Below are positions 31,601 through 41,962 of a stretch of 64,000 nt of DNA, one piece after another. Numbering within the stretch: position 1 is the stretch's first letter; each line of letters opens with the position of its first letter. The notes beneath the pieces were generated by a model. It did not search any database, was not told the DNA's origin, and saw only the letters and a list, made by a program, of their open reading frames with translations. Origin of the DNA: Blastobasis lacticolella (Eukaryota; Arthropoda; Insecta; Lepidoptera; Blastobasidae); NCBI GenBank assembly GCA_905147135.1, contig LR990060.1, positions 13,470,001 through 13,534,000 of the forward strand, written 5' to 3'. A program made the position numbers and the translations under genes.

Positions 31601-32572
31601 ACAGAAGAAATGGTAATAGATCCTATACCTGGTAGACCTTGGCAGAAAATAGGTATAGACCTTTTCAAATATGGAGACAAATGGTATTTAGTCATGATGG
31701 ATTACTTTTCTAGATTTTTAGAAATTACACAATTAAAAGATCTTTTAGAAGATACTGTAATACTGCATTGTAAACAAGTGTTTTCCAGGTATGGTATCCC
31801 TGAAGTTGTCAGGTCAGATTGTGGTACACAATTTAAGTCTAAATTTAATGCATTTGCAAAATCCTATGGATTTAAATCTGTTACTAGTAGTCCATACTAT
31901 TCACAAAGCAACGGATTGGCGGAATCCGGAGTAAAAATAGCCAAATCACTACTCGAGAAAAATGAGGATATTTACATGGCATTACTAATCTATAGGAATA
32001 CACCATCTGTGTGTGGCTATAGCCCGGCTGAACTGATGTTTAATCGTAAACTAAGAGACAATCTCCCAATGTTACCAAGAATGTTGGATAAACCAGTAAT
32101 AAGTGGACAGACATTTATAAATAAAAATATAGAAAGGAAAAATAAAGAAGCAGACTACTACAATAGGAGGCACAGAGCAGGTAAATTACAAAGCCTCAAT
32201 GTTAAGGACAAAGTATGGATAGTAGATTTAAAAACTTATGGCATTGTAACTAAGATTTGTGCAGAACCTCGTTCATATATTGTTACAACAGATAGAGGTA
32301 TGTTCAGACGCAATAGAAAACATTTAAACTTGGTTCCTCAAAAGGTTTCAGCAGTGGATCGAACATGTGGGAATGTTGATAAATATGAACCGGAATGTAA
32401 TGAGTATTCTCAACTGACTCCTACAAGTCCTTCAGAAAAACAGGTGGAAGTTCTGGAGCCATCAGTACCTGACTCGAACAGCAGTCATATAGCAGAGCAG
32501 GAAAATAGGCGTTCTGAAAGACTTGTAAGAAGACCAGATTATTTAAAGGACTATGTAACCGAGTTTAATTAG
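28658..32572 (+). CDS. Gag-Pol polyprotein, Ty3/gypsy
   Basis: A single 1304-residue frame encodes capsid and all enzymes needed for retrotransposition. Gag occupies about residues 1-250 and ends with two CCHC zinc knuckles (first Cys at 210 and 230). The aspartic protease active site is DTGA at 292. The reverse transcriptase has YPIPKVE, PFGL and the catalytic MDDIL with Asp 571/572. RNase H carries ADSSSYGLGA and TDHKPL (785). Integrase has the H-H-C-C finger starting near His 938 and the DDE triad at Asp 1001, Asp 1054 and Glu 1089; the Asp-Glu spacing is 34, one less than the usual 35. Gag and pol share one frame, so no frameshift is needed. The ATG lies only 21 nt after the LTR. No stop or frameshift is seen, so the copy could be active. 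Confidence 0.95.
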   Translation: MDKGKISVKSIPEKKMEEKGFQIGLPGPYSFIPEEWPKYKSRFVRYMSLTGNEKRSDSDKINCLMYAMGEKAEDIVLQFDKNLTYEQLLKNFDDFFAPKRNVIYQRFKFNSRVQGESEKFDEFLTDLYRLAEHCDYGPLKEELIRDRITIGIKDKKTSERLLLHSKLTLEEAMVLCKQAEIQYEENKLIQNIGEHETVINRLKSATGGKCWFCGKERHPREKCPASRATCHKCKRTGHFAKLCRSRAASMRMVETEEEEYKVSMIGDLRKYQIKVKIYCSDEFFNEIPFLIDTGADVSAIPHEMLRGKSPLLKCRDRVKGPDGTRLNVAGTVNLKLIYRTNTYEGKVYVIKGLKMPILGCPAIDALNLISICSVETSSTTDSCTPCSVWVEKEFPKIFNELGVFKDEFHIKLINNPKPFVQASPRNVSIPLLPKVKEELQRLENLGIISAIEEPTDFVSPIVVVVKGDKVRICGDYTKLNGNILRPIYPIPKVENTLARLQGAKYFSKIDATSGFHQIKLDEDSKLLTTIITPFGRYVYNRLPFGLNCSPDYFSMKFSSLFKDIPVAIHMDDILIYAPSREEHDKLLREVLTRLTREGITINKSKCVFNVREICYLGHIINEHGIKVDPNRVKVISEFRAPTNKKELLQFLGMVNFAGRFIPNKSHILAPLHMLLKSDHMFFWGPAQRTAFQHIKEKLMLAPILAHYNPWGKISISADSSSYGLGAALMQEDDKGYRGVVAYASRTLSDTEKHYAQIEKECLALVWAVEKFHDYVEGIHIQLETDHKPLLQILQTKPLDNLSPRLLRFRLRLMRFDYEVKYTPGKDLTVADTLSRQSLLNEKDLSKQDQEFNLKMCISETISMESDFRAIIEEQNMDLMCTKLKEYTVQGWPRKNKLGDLKNYYQYRHHFSIESNLLLYDCRIVIPISMQTTILNRIHEGHLGITRCRERAKQSVWWIGLSKQIEEKVKTCLKCIQMHKNTTEEMVIDPIPGRPWQKIGIDLFKYGDKWYLVMMDYFSRFLEITQLKDLLEDTVILHCKQVFSRYGIPEVVRSDCGTQFKSKFNAFAKSYGFKSVTSSPYYSQSNGLAESGVKIAKSLLEKNEDIYMALLIYRNTPSVCGYSPAELMFNRKLRDNLPMLPRMLDKPVISGQTFINKNIERKNKEADYYNRRHRAGKLQSLNVKDKVWIVDLKTYGIVTKICAEPRSYIVTTDRGMFRRNRKHLNLVPQKVSAVDRTCGNVDKYEPECNEYSQLTPTSPSEKQVEVLEPSVPDSNSSHIAEQENRRSERLVRRPDYLKDYVTEFN

Positions 32573-32767
32573 TTGAAAGAAGAAAAAATAAAACTACATA
32601 GTTGTATGGATTGATATTTAATAATACTAGTTAATAGTTAACCTATTCTGTAAGCTATGTATGTTAAGGTAAGCTTAGCTTAAGTATTTGTAGAGATGTA
32701 AAGGGTGATAGGTTAGCGATCATTACATTACTTTCAGTATTATTAATATTGTTGTTCACTTATATGT

Positions 32768-32779
32768 AAAAGGGAAAGA
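32768..32779 (+). promoter_or_regulatory. Polypurine tract
   Basis: AAAAGGGAAAGA, twelve purines directly before the 3' LTR, the expected start of plus-strand DNA synthesis. The 195 nt between stop codon and tract hold no ORF. Confidence 0.85.
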
Positions 32780-32950
32780 TGTTGTATGATGTATCCGAAC
32801 AGCATAGCATCCCTAAGCAAATATCCGAACGTGTGTTTCGCGCGGGTTGGGGGTTTGACAGCTGTCTGCTTTGGAGGTTATTCAGTAAATGCCTGTTTCA
32901 CGATGTCATGTGGTTTTCTTTAATACTGATAAAATATACACAATATTACA
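32780..32950 (+). mobile_element. 3' LTR, 171 bp
   Basis: Same sequence as the 5' LTR (28466-28636), TGTTG...TTACA, followed by the CTTAT duplication at 32951-32955. Confidence 0.95.
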
Positions 32951-33171
32951 CTTATTAAACAATAAAACACACACATTGACATGTTAATTTAATATGTATT
33001 CATTTGACATTTTAGTATTATTCATTTTTATTGTGAATTTTTATATTTTGAAATGCTTTTGTATGACATTATTTTAATTCTATTTGACGATATCTTTGTT
33101 ACTTACTTATATTATGACATTCGCCTAATATAATGTAAATTTCATTGGTAAATAAATAATCTTATCTAATC

Positions 33172-33256
33172 TATATACTTAAGTAGTTTATCAGTTATCT
33201 AACACCCATAACACTTCTTTGTTGTTAGATGGCGCTTTGTGAATTTGTCCAAGCAT
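33172..33256 (+). repeat. tRNA-Gly SINE tail fragment
   Basis: TATACTTAAGTAGTTTATCA and AGATGGCGCTTTGTGAATTT. A further reverse scrap of the same tail is at 35625-35660. Confidence 0.6.
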
Positions 33257-33264
33257 ACTATTAT

Positions 33265-33345
33265 CATCATCATCATCGACCTATACTAGTCCACTGCTGG
33301 ACATAAACCCCTCAATCACCGCATAACCTCTTTTAGTCAAGTATC
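33265..33345 (-). repeat. RTE-like LINE 3' fragment
   Basis: ATCATCATCATCATCGACCT, CTAGTCCACTGCTGGACATA and AACCCCTC. The CCACTGCTGGACATA phrase is common at 3' ends of lepidopteran LINEs. Confidence 0.55.
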
Positions 33346-33824
33346 GCCGACAGACATCTACAGTAACCGTACAAAACCCATTTAACAAAAACGAATAGAC
33401 GCGACCAGTGTTAACAAGCTTAGTTACGCTTCATTAGCTAATAACTTGAACTATTTCCACTAATAAAAGCCCAAGTTAACCGTTAACTATAATAAAAAAA
33501 GGAAGAAAAAAAATGGAAGAAAAAAAAATGGAAGAAAAACTTTATGACTCGCCGTGAGTCGGAGTCATATGTGGGTCATAAAGTTAAGGATAATGATGAT
33601 TGGCCCAAATAGGGTTAAAAGGATCCATTGTATAAATTGTTTCACAGAACAATAAAACTAATAACTAATGTTACATTATTAAGGGCGCTTTGTTTGATGA
33701 TGATTTGATTGATTTTATGGATGTGGCCGCGTATTTGAATAATCAGGCTGAATTGAAATATAATGAGCAGATGTGTAAATGTATTTCGAAAAATTATAGT
33801 AATATAAAATATGATCTCGTATCC

Positions 33825-34110
33825 CAGTTGTGCTCTCGCGCACGAGGGCCAGGGGTCCGCCTTGACATAATCAAACGACTCGAAAGCGAGAGGTACCAGG
33901 TTCGAATTCCACTTCGGCTATTTACCAATGACTCTTTTCTGTGTTATGTACATTAGTTGAATACTAACCGATGCTCTTACGGTGAGGGACAACATCGTGA
34001 CGAAACCTGCACATTCAAGCGACTGAACGTGTTACCATGATCCAATCTGGTCAGGTTAGCTCGTGTGCCAAATGTTGGATCATGGTTCAGGCGGACCTCG
34101 AGCCTTCTCA
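33825..34110. repeat. Two SINE S2 pieces joined head to head
   Basis: 33825-33870 is the reverse 3' end (CAGTTGTGCTCTCGCGCACG, CCGCCTTGACATAATC). From 33871 a plus-strand copy starts inside the head (ACTCGAAAGCGAGAGGTACC), continues through the body, and is degraded after 34060. Confidence 0.65.
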
Positions 34111-34202
34111 AATGATCATTTAATTATTCAGAAAAGCTGAGTGTACCTAAATCTTTCGTCTGTCTATTTTTTTTTTAAGTTTTCATGATCACATTTTTTT
34201 AA

Positions 34203-34560
34203 ATATCTGTGTTGATAGGCATTTGATTGCCATTTCACCTGTTGGTAAGTAACGATGACGGCAGAGTAGAATAGCACCAACCCCTTACACTCGTGGGTGT
34301 CGTACAAGGCGACTAATGTTTTCGAGGTAAAAGACCAAGAGTCTCCGTAGTCTGGGAAATGGGCAGCAGTATTTTCCATTGTTATATTTAAATATTGCGA
34401 TCTCCAAACTATGGCAATAACCTCCCCTTTCGTGGGAGAGGCCCGAAGTCCTGCAGTGGACTGTTGACGGGCTGTGATGATGAAGTAACGATGCGGCTGA
34501 AGATGGAGCATGCCTGTCTAGGAATAGCCTATTTATTCACTCTAGCCTTCCAACTAACTT
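34203..34560 (-). repeat. CR1-like LINE 3' end interrupted by a (GAT)n-tailed retroposon
   Basis: The outer parts 34203-34257 and 34484-34560 are the reverse LINE fragment seen at 6246 (GTAAGTAACGATG, CTGTCTAGGAATAGCCTATT). The insert 34258-34483 is a plus-strand (GAT)n-tailed unit. AAGTAACGATG is present on both sides, consistent with an 11-bp target duplication. Confidence 0.7.
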
Positions 34561-36490
34561 CATAGCTTTGGCTAGCTGGAAAAGCTTTTTAATACTTTCA
34601 ATCTTGTTTGATACCTCACTTTCTCGAAGCTTCAATATTGTGAATAACGTAGGTAAATAGTAAACCACAAAATTCCACGTTTCTGAAAGTGTAAAGAGAA
34701 GGCAATATTGGAAAATTGCATTGTAGACTGCGATGTCTGTATCAAACTTTGTAAAGAATGTGCACACTCTCCTCAGATCGAAGGCTGGCGCACACCGCAT
34801 ACAACTTAATGCAAGCAATCGATACTCATCCTGTATAACTGCCCTATAAAGTTTTATAACTGTTTCGTAAAGTGTTGTCCGATATACAGGGTGTTTATGG
34901 TTTGAATTATGGTGTGGGACGAGATTATTGTTATTGTTCGCTCTGGATAGTCCTGACGTCATACCTGTAGACTAATTACGTAACTCTGTTGATAATAATT
35001 GTATGATTTCAATTATTGACATTATTACTTCTGCGATTACGGATCATCGATTTCATGGGTTAAGTTGGTAACGAATATCCATTGCAATAAACTGAAACGA
35101 TTAAATTGATCACATGGAATCGCAAAAGTAACAATTTCAATCATTGAAATCAAATAATTGTTAGCAACAGAGTTACATAATTAGCCCATTGTTATAGGTA
35201 TGTATACAAATAAGTCAATATTTTGTTAGTATAAATATTAAAAACTGAGTATTATGTTATATGTGTATCTATTTAAGTAATTTAGAGTAAGGTTTTTATT
35301 GGTAGGTAGTTTTTAATATCTAATTATTGAATTTAATGTAGTGTCTTTGTGTTCTTATTGGCTGTCTATCGAATTTAGTTTAATTTTCACTCGCTAGCAA
35401 ATTAATAAAACATTTATTAATATCTAAAACTCTTACAAATAAAATCAAATTGGGCCACGAAAAAGAAGCACCCCATACGCGCCAGGACACGTAGGGCCAT
35501 AAAGTGGTCGAGTAATGAAATTGGATCGGTCACTTTTTTACACCGTGACTGCCATCTCCCAGCGACGTGATTGGTCCAAGTTGTGACAATATGGCGTCCA
35601 ATCCGCGCCTAATAAATAAGCCAATATGCTTCGACAAATTCATACAGCGCCATCTATGACTCTGAATAAGAATAAAGAAGAATAAGAATGTGACGAACGA
35701 AGGTAGATTTACTTCGAGAAGGATTCGCTCGAGCTGTCATTGGATTTACAAGACAAGGTTCCGTCCAATGATTTTTACACCCATTTTTTTATTTAAATCA
35801 ACAGTTCTTAATACTTTTACATCAGATATTCATAAATAACAGAAAGTCAATAACATATTCTTACTTTATAGAAGTAAATTATAAATAAAAATATCCATTA
35901 TTAAAAAAAGACAAAACAATGTGCGTGCGTACGTGCGTGCGTTTTACCACAGAATTGAAGAAAGGTCATATTTACAAAAAAGAAAAAGAGGATAAATATC
36001 ATAACAAAGCACTATACACTATCGCATTAACAATTCAAAAAGGAGTCCACACCGCACGTAATGTTAATTTAAATTAATATTGTGTTTTATATATTCAAAC
36101 CCATATTCGATGATATTCTAAATTCAAGATTCTAATATTTATTTTTAAGAGATGGGTTTTCAATCATCTTCAACAGTTTCTCCATTCTATTCAACGCCTC
36201 TCCCACGACTTGCACCACAGCGCAGCCCTTCATTTTAACCTGGCATCGAGATTTTGTTTGAATCCTGTCCTATTTTAACGATAATATTTACATTTAAATA
36301 GAACTCATGGCTCCGTGACCACTATAAAATAGATAAAATCCTAGGCTTTCCTATCCGGTCAAAACGATACTATTGTTAACTACTACATTACTGTTATTGG
36401 CGTTCCTGACTACCAAATAGAGACGTCCAGGCTACTCTGTAAGGCCGTTGTTCGATACAGTGGATGTGTAACTGTTACTTTTACCTACTA
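34561..36490. other. No gene recognised
   Basis: A 141-codon minus-strand frame (34537-34962) overlaps the LINE fragment and shows no motif I can name. A short GTGC/GTAC simple repeat lies at 35922-35942. The rest is AT-rich without supported features. Confidence 0.3.
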
Positions 36491-36539
36491 TATCGCCGAG
36501 AATGCTTCGAGGAGTTGTTTGCTGCAGAGTTTCACCGCA

Positions 36540-36776
36540 CTGCGTTCAATACGGCTCACATAACAGATGGCCGATGAGGCAGGAAAGTTCTCGAGTGGCA
36601 ACCACGTACCGAAAGACGCAGCGTAGGTAGGCCTCCCACTAGACAAACCGACGACCTGGTTAAGATCGCAGGTACCAGCTGGATGCGGAAGGCACAGGAC
36701 CGGCCTTTGTGGAGATCTCTGGGGGAGGAATATGCTCAGCAGTGGGCGTCTACCGGCTGATATGATGAAGATGATA
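36540..36776 (+). pseudogene. RTE/Dong-like LINE ORF C-terminus
   Basis: The frame reads KVLEWQPRTERRSVGRPPTR, QTDDLVKIAGTSWMRKAQDR and PLWRSLGEEYAQQWASTG, ending in TGA at 36758-36760, then a GATGAAGATGAT tail. G-R-P-x-x-R-x-x-D-D and W-x-x-x-A-Q-D-R-x-x-W-R are the usual C-terminal signatures of this LINE group. An in-frame stop replaces an expected Trp near 36576, and the polymerase is absent, so it is a truncated relic. It ties a (GAT)n tail to a defined LINE end. Confidence 0.75.
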
Positions 36777-37425
36777 GTGCCTATCGCCACTCAAAAGGTC
36801 AGCATACGGCTCTAAGATAGTAGAGCCACTTTAATAACCTTCCCATAACCACTTTAGAAAGAGGTAATGTAGCTATGCGCGTCCATAGAGACGCTAGATC
36901 ATCTTATACTATGATCTGTCCAAACCGACTTGTCTTTTTTGGTGAACAAACAATATCCAAAACCACGACTTGCCGTATCAATCACGCTACGTACATTGTA
37001 CCTAGATGTTTTGAATTATATAAGAAACACATAGAATGTGAATATCAACGAATACTGCTGCAAATTACGCACTTAAATACATTATTTCCATAACCAAATA
37101 AGACAAGTCAGTCTGGACAGACTTTAGTTTTGGTAGGTTGAAATGCTGTTGACTGTATACCATCACAGTATAATTAACGCCACTATTGAGTGTCGGAAAA
37201 AGCCTTACCTAACACAATTAACAATTAAAACCACTTAAAGCAAAACACTTGTATTTCCATCCTAAATAGTACAGTGTTATTGATTTTTTAATAACATTTT
37301 ATATAATTTCTTTTCGTCTGTAAACGAGATTTACGTATATAAATGAGTGGAATGTTACCGAATAACTGCTACTGGTGTTGCAATGCAAAACTTGTAAGCG
37401 GAAAAAATTGAATAAAAAAGAGGGG
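36777..37425. other. No gene recognised
   Basis: AT-rich sequence with one short frame (36875-37093) lacking any motif. Confidence 0.35.
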
Positions 37426-37545
37426 TGTTATAAGTTTGACATGTTAATCTGAGTATTTGTGGCTTTGTGTATCTGTCTGTGGCATCGCAGCTCCCGAACG
37501 AATGGACCGATTTGGATACGGCTTCCTCTATTAGAAATGAAATAA
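37426..37545 (+). repeat. Dispersed repeat family D
   Basis: AAAAAGAGGGGTGTTATAAG, TGTATCTGTCTGTGGCATCG and CCCGAACGAATGGACCGATT. The cleanest copy of the left arm. Confidence 0.6.
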
Positions 37546-38480
37546 AATGAAATGAAATTTTATTGAATATGGAGTTTGGGTTACGTGATTTTGCAGTTCT
37601 AGATGCAGTAGCTTCTTTCCCACCAAATTCCTACCTTTTCAGGCGTATATCCATAATTGATCTACATTTTTTAATATGTCAAGATATGATAATAATATTT
37701 ATTAAATTAAGAAAATATTAAAATAATGATAATTAAGCGCACGTCACAAAAAATTATAAATGTTAACATTGAAACTAAAATTCTAACTTGATAATTACAA
37801 TTGGATCGGAAAATGTCATTGAATTAAAGTATTATTAATGATTAAATGTCACAAAAATTTACAAATGTCAAATTGAATCAAAAAATTAGAAAAGATAGAA
37901 AACTATTACGAATTATAAATCAGAGATATATAAAGAATGTATATAAAGAATGTCAGTTTATTCGAGATGGTTTAAGAAACTACTGCGCTTTGAAAAATTG
38001 CATATTTGTCTTAATGTATTGAATAATATTTTTAAACGTTCGCGTAACGCACGTGGGATGTAACGGCTTTCTGAAAACCAGCGCTGTGACAGGCATTAGC
38101 CCTCACAGCATTATGCTGAGACTGGTCCATTTCGGTTGCCGTTACTTCACTGGCTGGTTTAATGTAATTTTCAAGCATTATAATTTGCTGTACTCACCTT
38201 AGGTTAAGGATGTAATTGGGCTACAAATAAATAACTGTATATTTTTCTTTGTTTCTTTAAAATCAGTTCTGTAGTTTAGAAAAGATTTGGCTTTAAGTAA
38301 ACTTGGTTGAGGTTATCCGACTTTTTCTGTCGGTTAGGTTATTAGTGTGAAAGCGATACTTCCTATATATGTGAGTTTTAACAAAACCGTTCAATTTTAA
38401 CCATGTGGCGCTTTATCCAAAGTTCTGAGGATAAACTGTAAAACTCTAGTTACGTCGCAAACTTCCAACGAGCTTAAAGA
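37546..38480. other. No gene recognised
   Basis: AT-rich sequence. Short repeated phrases occur (AATGTATATAAAGAATGT near 37935-37955). Nothing supports a gene. Confidence 0.35.
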
Positions 38481-38500
38481 GGGGGGGGGGGGGGGGGGGG
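38481..38500. repeat. Poly-G tract, 20 bases
   Basis: Twenty consecutive G bases following AGCTTAAAGA, in otherwise AT-rich DNA. Length may be uncertain because such tracts are prone to assembly error. Confidence 0.9.
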
Positions 38501-38704
38501 CTTACGGCTAATTGTTTCACTTAAAGTCTGAGGTGTGCGGTGCATCACAAATATTGGTAACTTGAACAATCTCGGACAAAGAGCTACTCGCTATACCCGT
38601 TATCCGATGTAAAATGAACGATGATTTAAAACAGATCGGTGTTTAACTTGATTTGTTCTCTGTTGATGGGCTTGATATGGACGTAATTGTAAGGGCATCA
38701 TTTT

Positions 38705-38765
38705 AAACGTCAATATTCGCCAATTGCTATTACTTGTGAAATAAAGTTTTTAAATAAATTAAATA
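38705..38765 (+). repeat. CR1-like LINE 3' tail fragment
   Basis: CGCCAATTGCTATTACTTGT and AAAGTTTTTAAATAAATTAA, matching 22280-22335 and 58060-58115. Confidence 0.55.
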
Positions 38766-38896
38766 TAAAAACAATATCCTCCAACAAAATATGAAAACTT
38801 TTCCTGAAAATGAGTAATTCGAAACCAGTTGCAATTTCATTAAAAAAATACAATAAAGTGGAACTAGTGTACGATATATGATTTAACTCATAAAAT

Positions 38897-39188
38897 AATA
38901 TCCCAGTTGTGCTCTCACACGCGAGAGCCTCGACCATGATACAGGATTTGGCATATCAGGTTATTACAGTGGAGCGACTGCCATCTGACCTCCATGACCC
39001 TGCTACCAGGGGCACCTGACCAGTTTGGATCATGGGTTGAATGTGCAGTTTTCATTCACCGTTAGAACATCAGCTAGTATTCAACTAATGTACATAACTC
39101 AAAAATAGTCATTGCTACATGGCCGCAGTGGGTTTCGAACCTGGTGCCTCTCTCTTACGAGTCGAACCGTTCGGCCACCGACGCTATG
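38897..39188 (-). repeat. tRNA-derived SINE (family S2), full length
   Basis: CCAGTTGTGCTCTCACACGC, a TGACCTCCATGACCCTGCTA block and the head CTTACGAGTCGAACCGTTCG, GCCACCGACGC. Both internal promoter boxes are degraded. Confidence 0.75.
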
Positions 39189-39256
39189 ATGCGCTTTCCA
39201 ACAAAAACATTTTAGGTACTTAGGTTATTTAAATAGACTTAAAACTATCGCATCGC

Positions 39257-39847
39257 GTGCCTGTATACCAAAAAGCGAGCCCATCGCTTATCACAGGGTC
39301 AAGTCTGCCCCGAACCGCAAACTCGAGACTACCCGCAGAAACTCCGAAAGCGGGTCGTTATCGCCCAATTAGCCGCCCAACTGAGCAGTTAGCGGCACTA
39401 GCCGCCAGTTTAATGGGCAATAGATACTGCCCATGGCCTTGGCCGGTAATGGATCGTTATCACGTTGAAGTATTGTTGCTGGAACAGAGCAAATGCTGGG
39501 CTATAAATAAAAGCATTCATGACCTGTGTGGCGGGGGCTTTGTGTTTTTATTTGCAATTATTTTGTTAATTAAGGAAAACATACAGCAGCAGATAAAAAA
39601 ATACCCGGAATATTTGAATTTCGTATTTAAGTACGTTGTTGTAAGAGCCCTTTTTTTCTTAGATTGGTACACATGTTTATTGGTAACATGTAAAATTCAC
39701 GCCATTTTGCTGATCACTGTAAACGTGTCTTACCATAGTCTCCTTCATCTTACAAGCCATGCGCAGAAGTTTGACAACGTCGCATTTTTTAATTTTAGTG
39801 AACCTGAAAATTACTGTAGAGCTATCGTCGCGGTCGTCGTCTTTTAA
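39257..39847 (+). other. 196-codon open frame, coding status doubtful
   Basis: An ATG-initiated frame with a GC-rich, Arg/Pro-rich first half (39257-39480) and an AT-rich second half that includes a hydrophobic stretch of about 15 residues near residue 95 (GGGFVFLFAIILLI). I recognise no family. The composition change mid-frame, the absence of flanking exons or a clear promoter, and the repeat-rich setting suggest a chance frame. If real it would be a small membrane protein. Confidence 0.2.
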
Positions 39848-39989
39848 TGTTATTATTTATTCAAGTGATTAAGTATATAAATTAGTTAGATAATATGAAA
39901 TTGGATTGATTCCTGTACTATTTACCTATCTACAGACTTGCAATTGTATTATCCTAATATTATAAATTCGAAATATAAAGTATGTTTGG

Positions 39990-40175
39990 TTTTGTACGTA
40001 ATGGATGTTTGTTACGCCTTCACGCAAAATTTACTACACGGATTTTAATGAAATTTTGTTGTTATATAGCATATAGCCCCGAAAAACGTTAGTTTATCCC
40101 GAAATTTAATGTCGTTCTCGCGGGAACGGGTCCGGACCGTTATAATCGAATTTTATACGGACGCAGTCGCGGCCA
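39990..40175 (-). repeat. Dispersed lepidopteran-type repeat fragment
   Basis: GTTACGCCTTCACGCAAAAT, CACGGATTTTAATGAAATTT and TACGGACGCAGTCGCGG. Pieces of the same unit occur at 505-530, 22480, 42895-42965, 43075-43160 and 43550-43600. The family is not assigned. Confidence 0.45.
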
Positions 40176-40561
40176 TAAGCTATTATGAAACAAAACAGTC
40201 TATGCCAGCCGAAATATTGCCCAATTTATTCAATATTAGGTAATACATCTTAAACAGTATTATTTAGGTACCTAAGTATATAAAAACTAACTACTTACTA
40301 ACTTATTGTACCTACCTACTTTTTCAACCCTTCCATCGTCGTGGATAATCAAATATCGTGATTTAAAGTAGTTGTGATAACTTTCACAATGCGAAAATGT
40401 TTGCTGCATACAAAAGGTTCTTCGGTGCGACTCCAGCATGCTTGGAGAATAGCAGAAGTCCATTTGTTTAATAGAATTACATCTTTTGGAAAGCAAAACA
40501 TCGACATAGCTTCTTTCCCTTCTTTAAGGTTTAATCATAATTTGGCTTGCATATTTCAATT

Positions 40562-40823
40562 GGCCGTGTGGTGTCCGGCAGAGTAGAATAGCACCAACCC
40601 CTTACGCTCATGGGTGTCGTACAAGGCGAATAATGTTTTCGAGGCATAAGATCAAGAGTCTCCGTAGTTTGGAAAATGGGCAGCAGCATTTTCCATTGTA
40701 TTATTTAAACACTGCGATCTCCAACCCGCCTGCCAAGCGTGGAGATTATGGCAATAACCTCCCCTTTCGTGGGAGAGGCCCTAAGTCCTGCAGTGGACTG
40801 TTACGGGCTGTGATGATGATGAT
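40562..40823 (+). repeat. (GAT)n-tailed retroposon, full length
   Basis: Starts GGCCGTGTGGTGTCCGGCAG at the shared 5' point and ends GGGCTGTGATGATGATGAT. Confidence 0.8.
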
Positions 40824-41139
40824 TTCAAATGCAACAACGCCTTTGCATCTGTTAGAGAAAGATTACGATTATAAAACAGTATTTGATTTATGAAATAAGT
40901 AAAAAACTAATAACAAAAATGGACAAGGGTTGTTTTTAAAAAATCGTATTTATCAATATATTTATTATTTAGCACAATTATAAATATATTTACTTTTATT
41001 TAACTTCGTAGATGGTCCATACAAACGCGTTAATTTACAGTTTTATCATTATATTTTTAATTTATCATCAAAAAATTCATAATTTTCCCGCACATTGACA
41101 TGTAAACAATGAGTAAATCGGTTTACAGCGACGTTGCCG

Positions 41140-41345
41140 TTCCGATGCTCGTACGATGAAGAACAACATCGAGAGGAAACCTGCACATTCAGGCGACTCC
41201 ATGATCCAGTCAGATCAAGTTCCAATGTTGTCAGATGCATTCGCTCCACTATAATCATCTGATCTGCCAAATCCAACTGGATCGTGGCCCAGGGGCCTCT
41301 CGCGCACGAGAGCATAACCAGGAAAATGATGGCAAGATGATTATT
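41140..41345 (+). repeat. SINE S2 body, 5' truncated
   Basis: CGATGCTCGTACGATGAAGA, GGAAACCTGCACATTCAGGC and GCGCACGAGAGCATAACCAG. The head is absent. Confidence 0.65.
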
Positions 41346-41962
41346 TTTATTTTTAATCGATAAAATAAAAAGAGTGGAGAGAGCTGGCAATAAAAAAATA
41401 TATACATAAACATCGTTAACTCTAGGTTTCAATCCTCTACAAGACCGCTCACATTTAAAATAATAAGAAAATTAGGCCCACCATACCAGTGATTGGATTC
41501 AACTCGATCCAATGAATTTGGGTGCGTCAGCAGGGTTGCCAACTTAGCACTAGTGCTAGATTAAGCACTATTTTAATAAAGTAAGCACTTAGATCCAACT
41601 TAGGCCTAGCACCAAATATAGCACTTAATATAAATTAATTAGCTTCTTTCATATATTTTTATACTAATAAAAATATTTTAAATTCATTATTCTTTTCAGC
41701 TATCGCTTTGAAATAAATAGGATAGTAATTTTTAGTGACCTTCTTTCATATACGCTATTAAAAAATAGTTTGGATTGCTTAAATTCATTACCCTCTTGAC
41801 CTATCGCTTTTAAATAAATAGAACAATCTTTTAAAATCTATTTATTACTCCACTTTTTTAAGACTTAATAATTTTGCACCATTTTTGAAATCCATAGAAA
41901 CCTAGCACTATTTTGAGATGTTATTTAGCACCAAACCATGATACAGAGTTGGCAACCCTCAT

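Larger units (their letters stand above)
28466..32950 (+). mobile_element. Complete Ty3/gypsy LTR retrotransposon (mag / K02A2.6-like plan)
   Basis: Total length 4485 bp: 171-bp LTR, tRNA-primer site directly after it, one gag-pol frame, polypurine tract and second LTR. It has a 5-bp target duplication. The domain order gag-PR-RT-RH-IN is that of Ty3/gypsy. Short LTRs and a gag with an F-x-P-K-R-N-V-I-Y-x-R-F core resemble the mag lineage, though this assignment rests on motifs only. No envelope gene follows pol, so it is a retrotransposon rather than an errantivirus. Confidence 0.92.

Noticed and set aside
32573..32767. Envelope gene downstream of pol
   Set aside because: Only 195 nt separate the stop codon from the polypurine tract, with no open frame.
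34537..34962. 141-codon minus-strand frame
   Set aside because: It begins in unassigned DNA and runs into a known LINE fragment. No motif supports coding.
39257..39847. 196-codon plus-strand frame as a real gene
   Set aside because: No recognisable domain, abrupt change in base composition within the frame, and no promoter or exon support. Kept only as a doubtful open frame.
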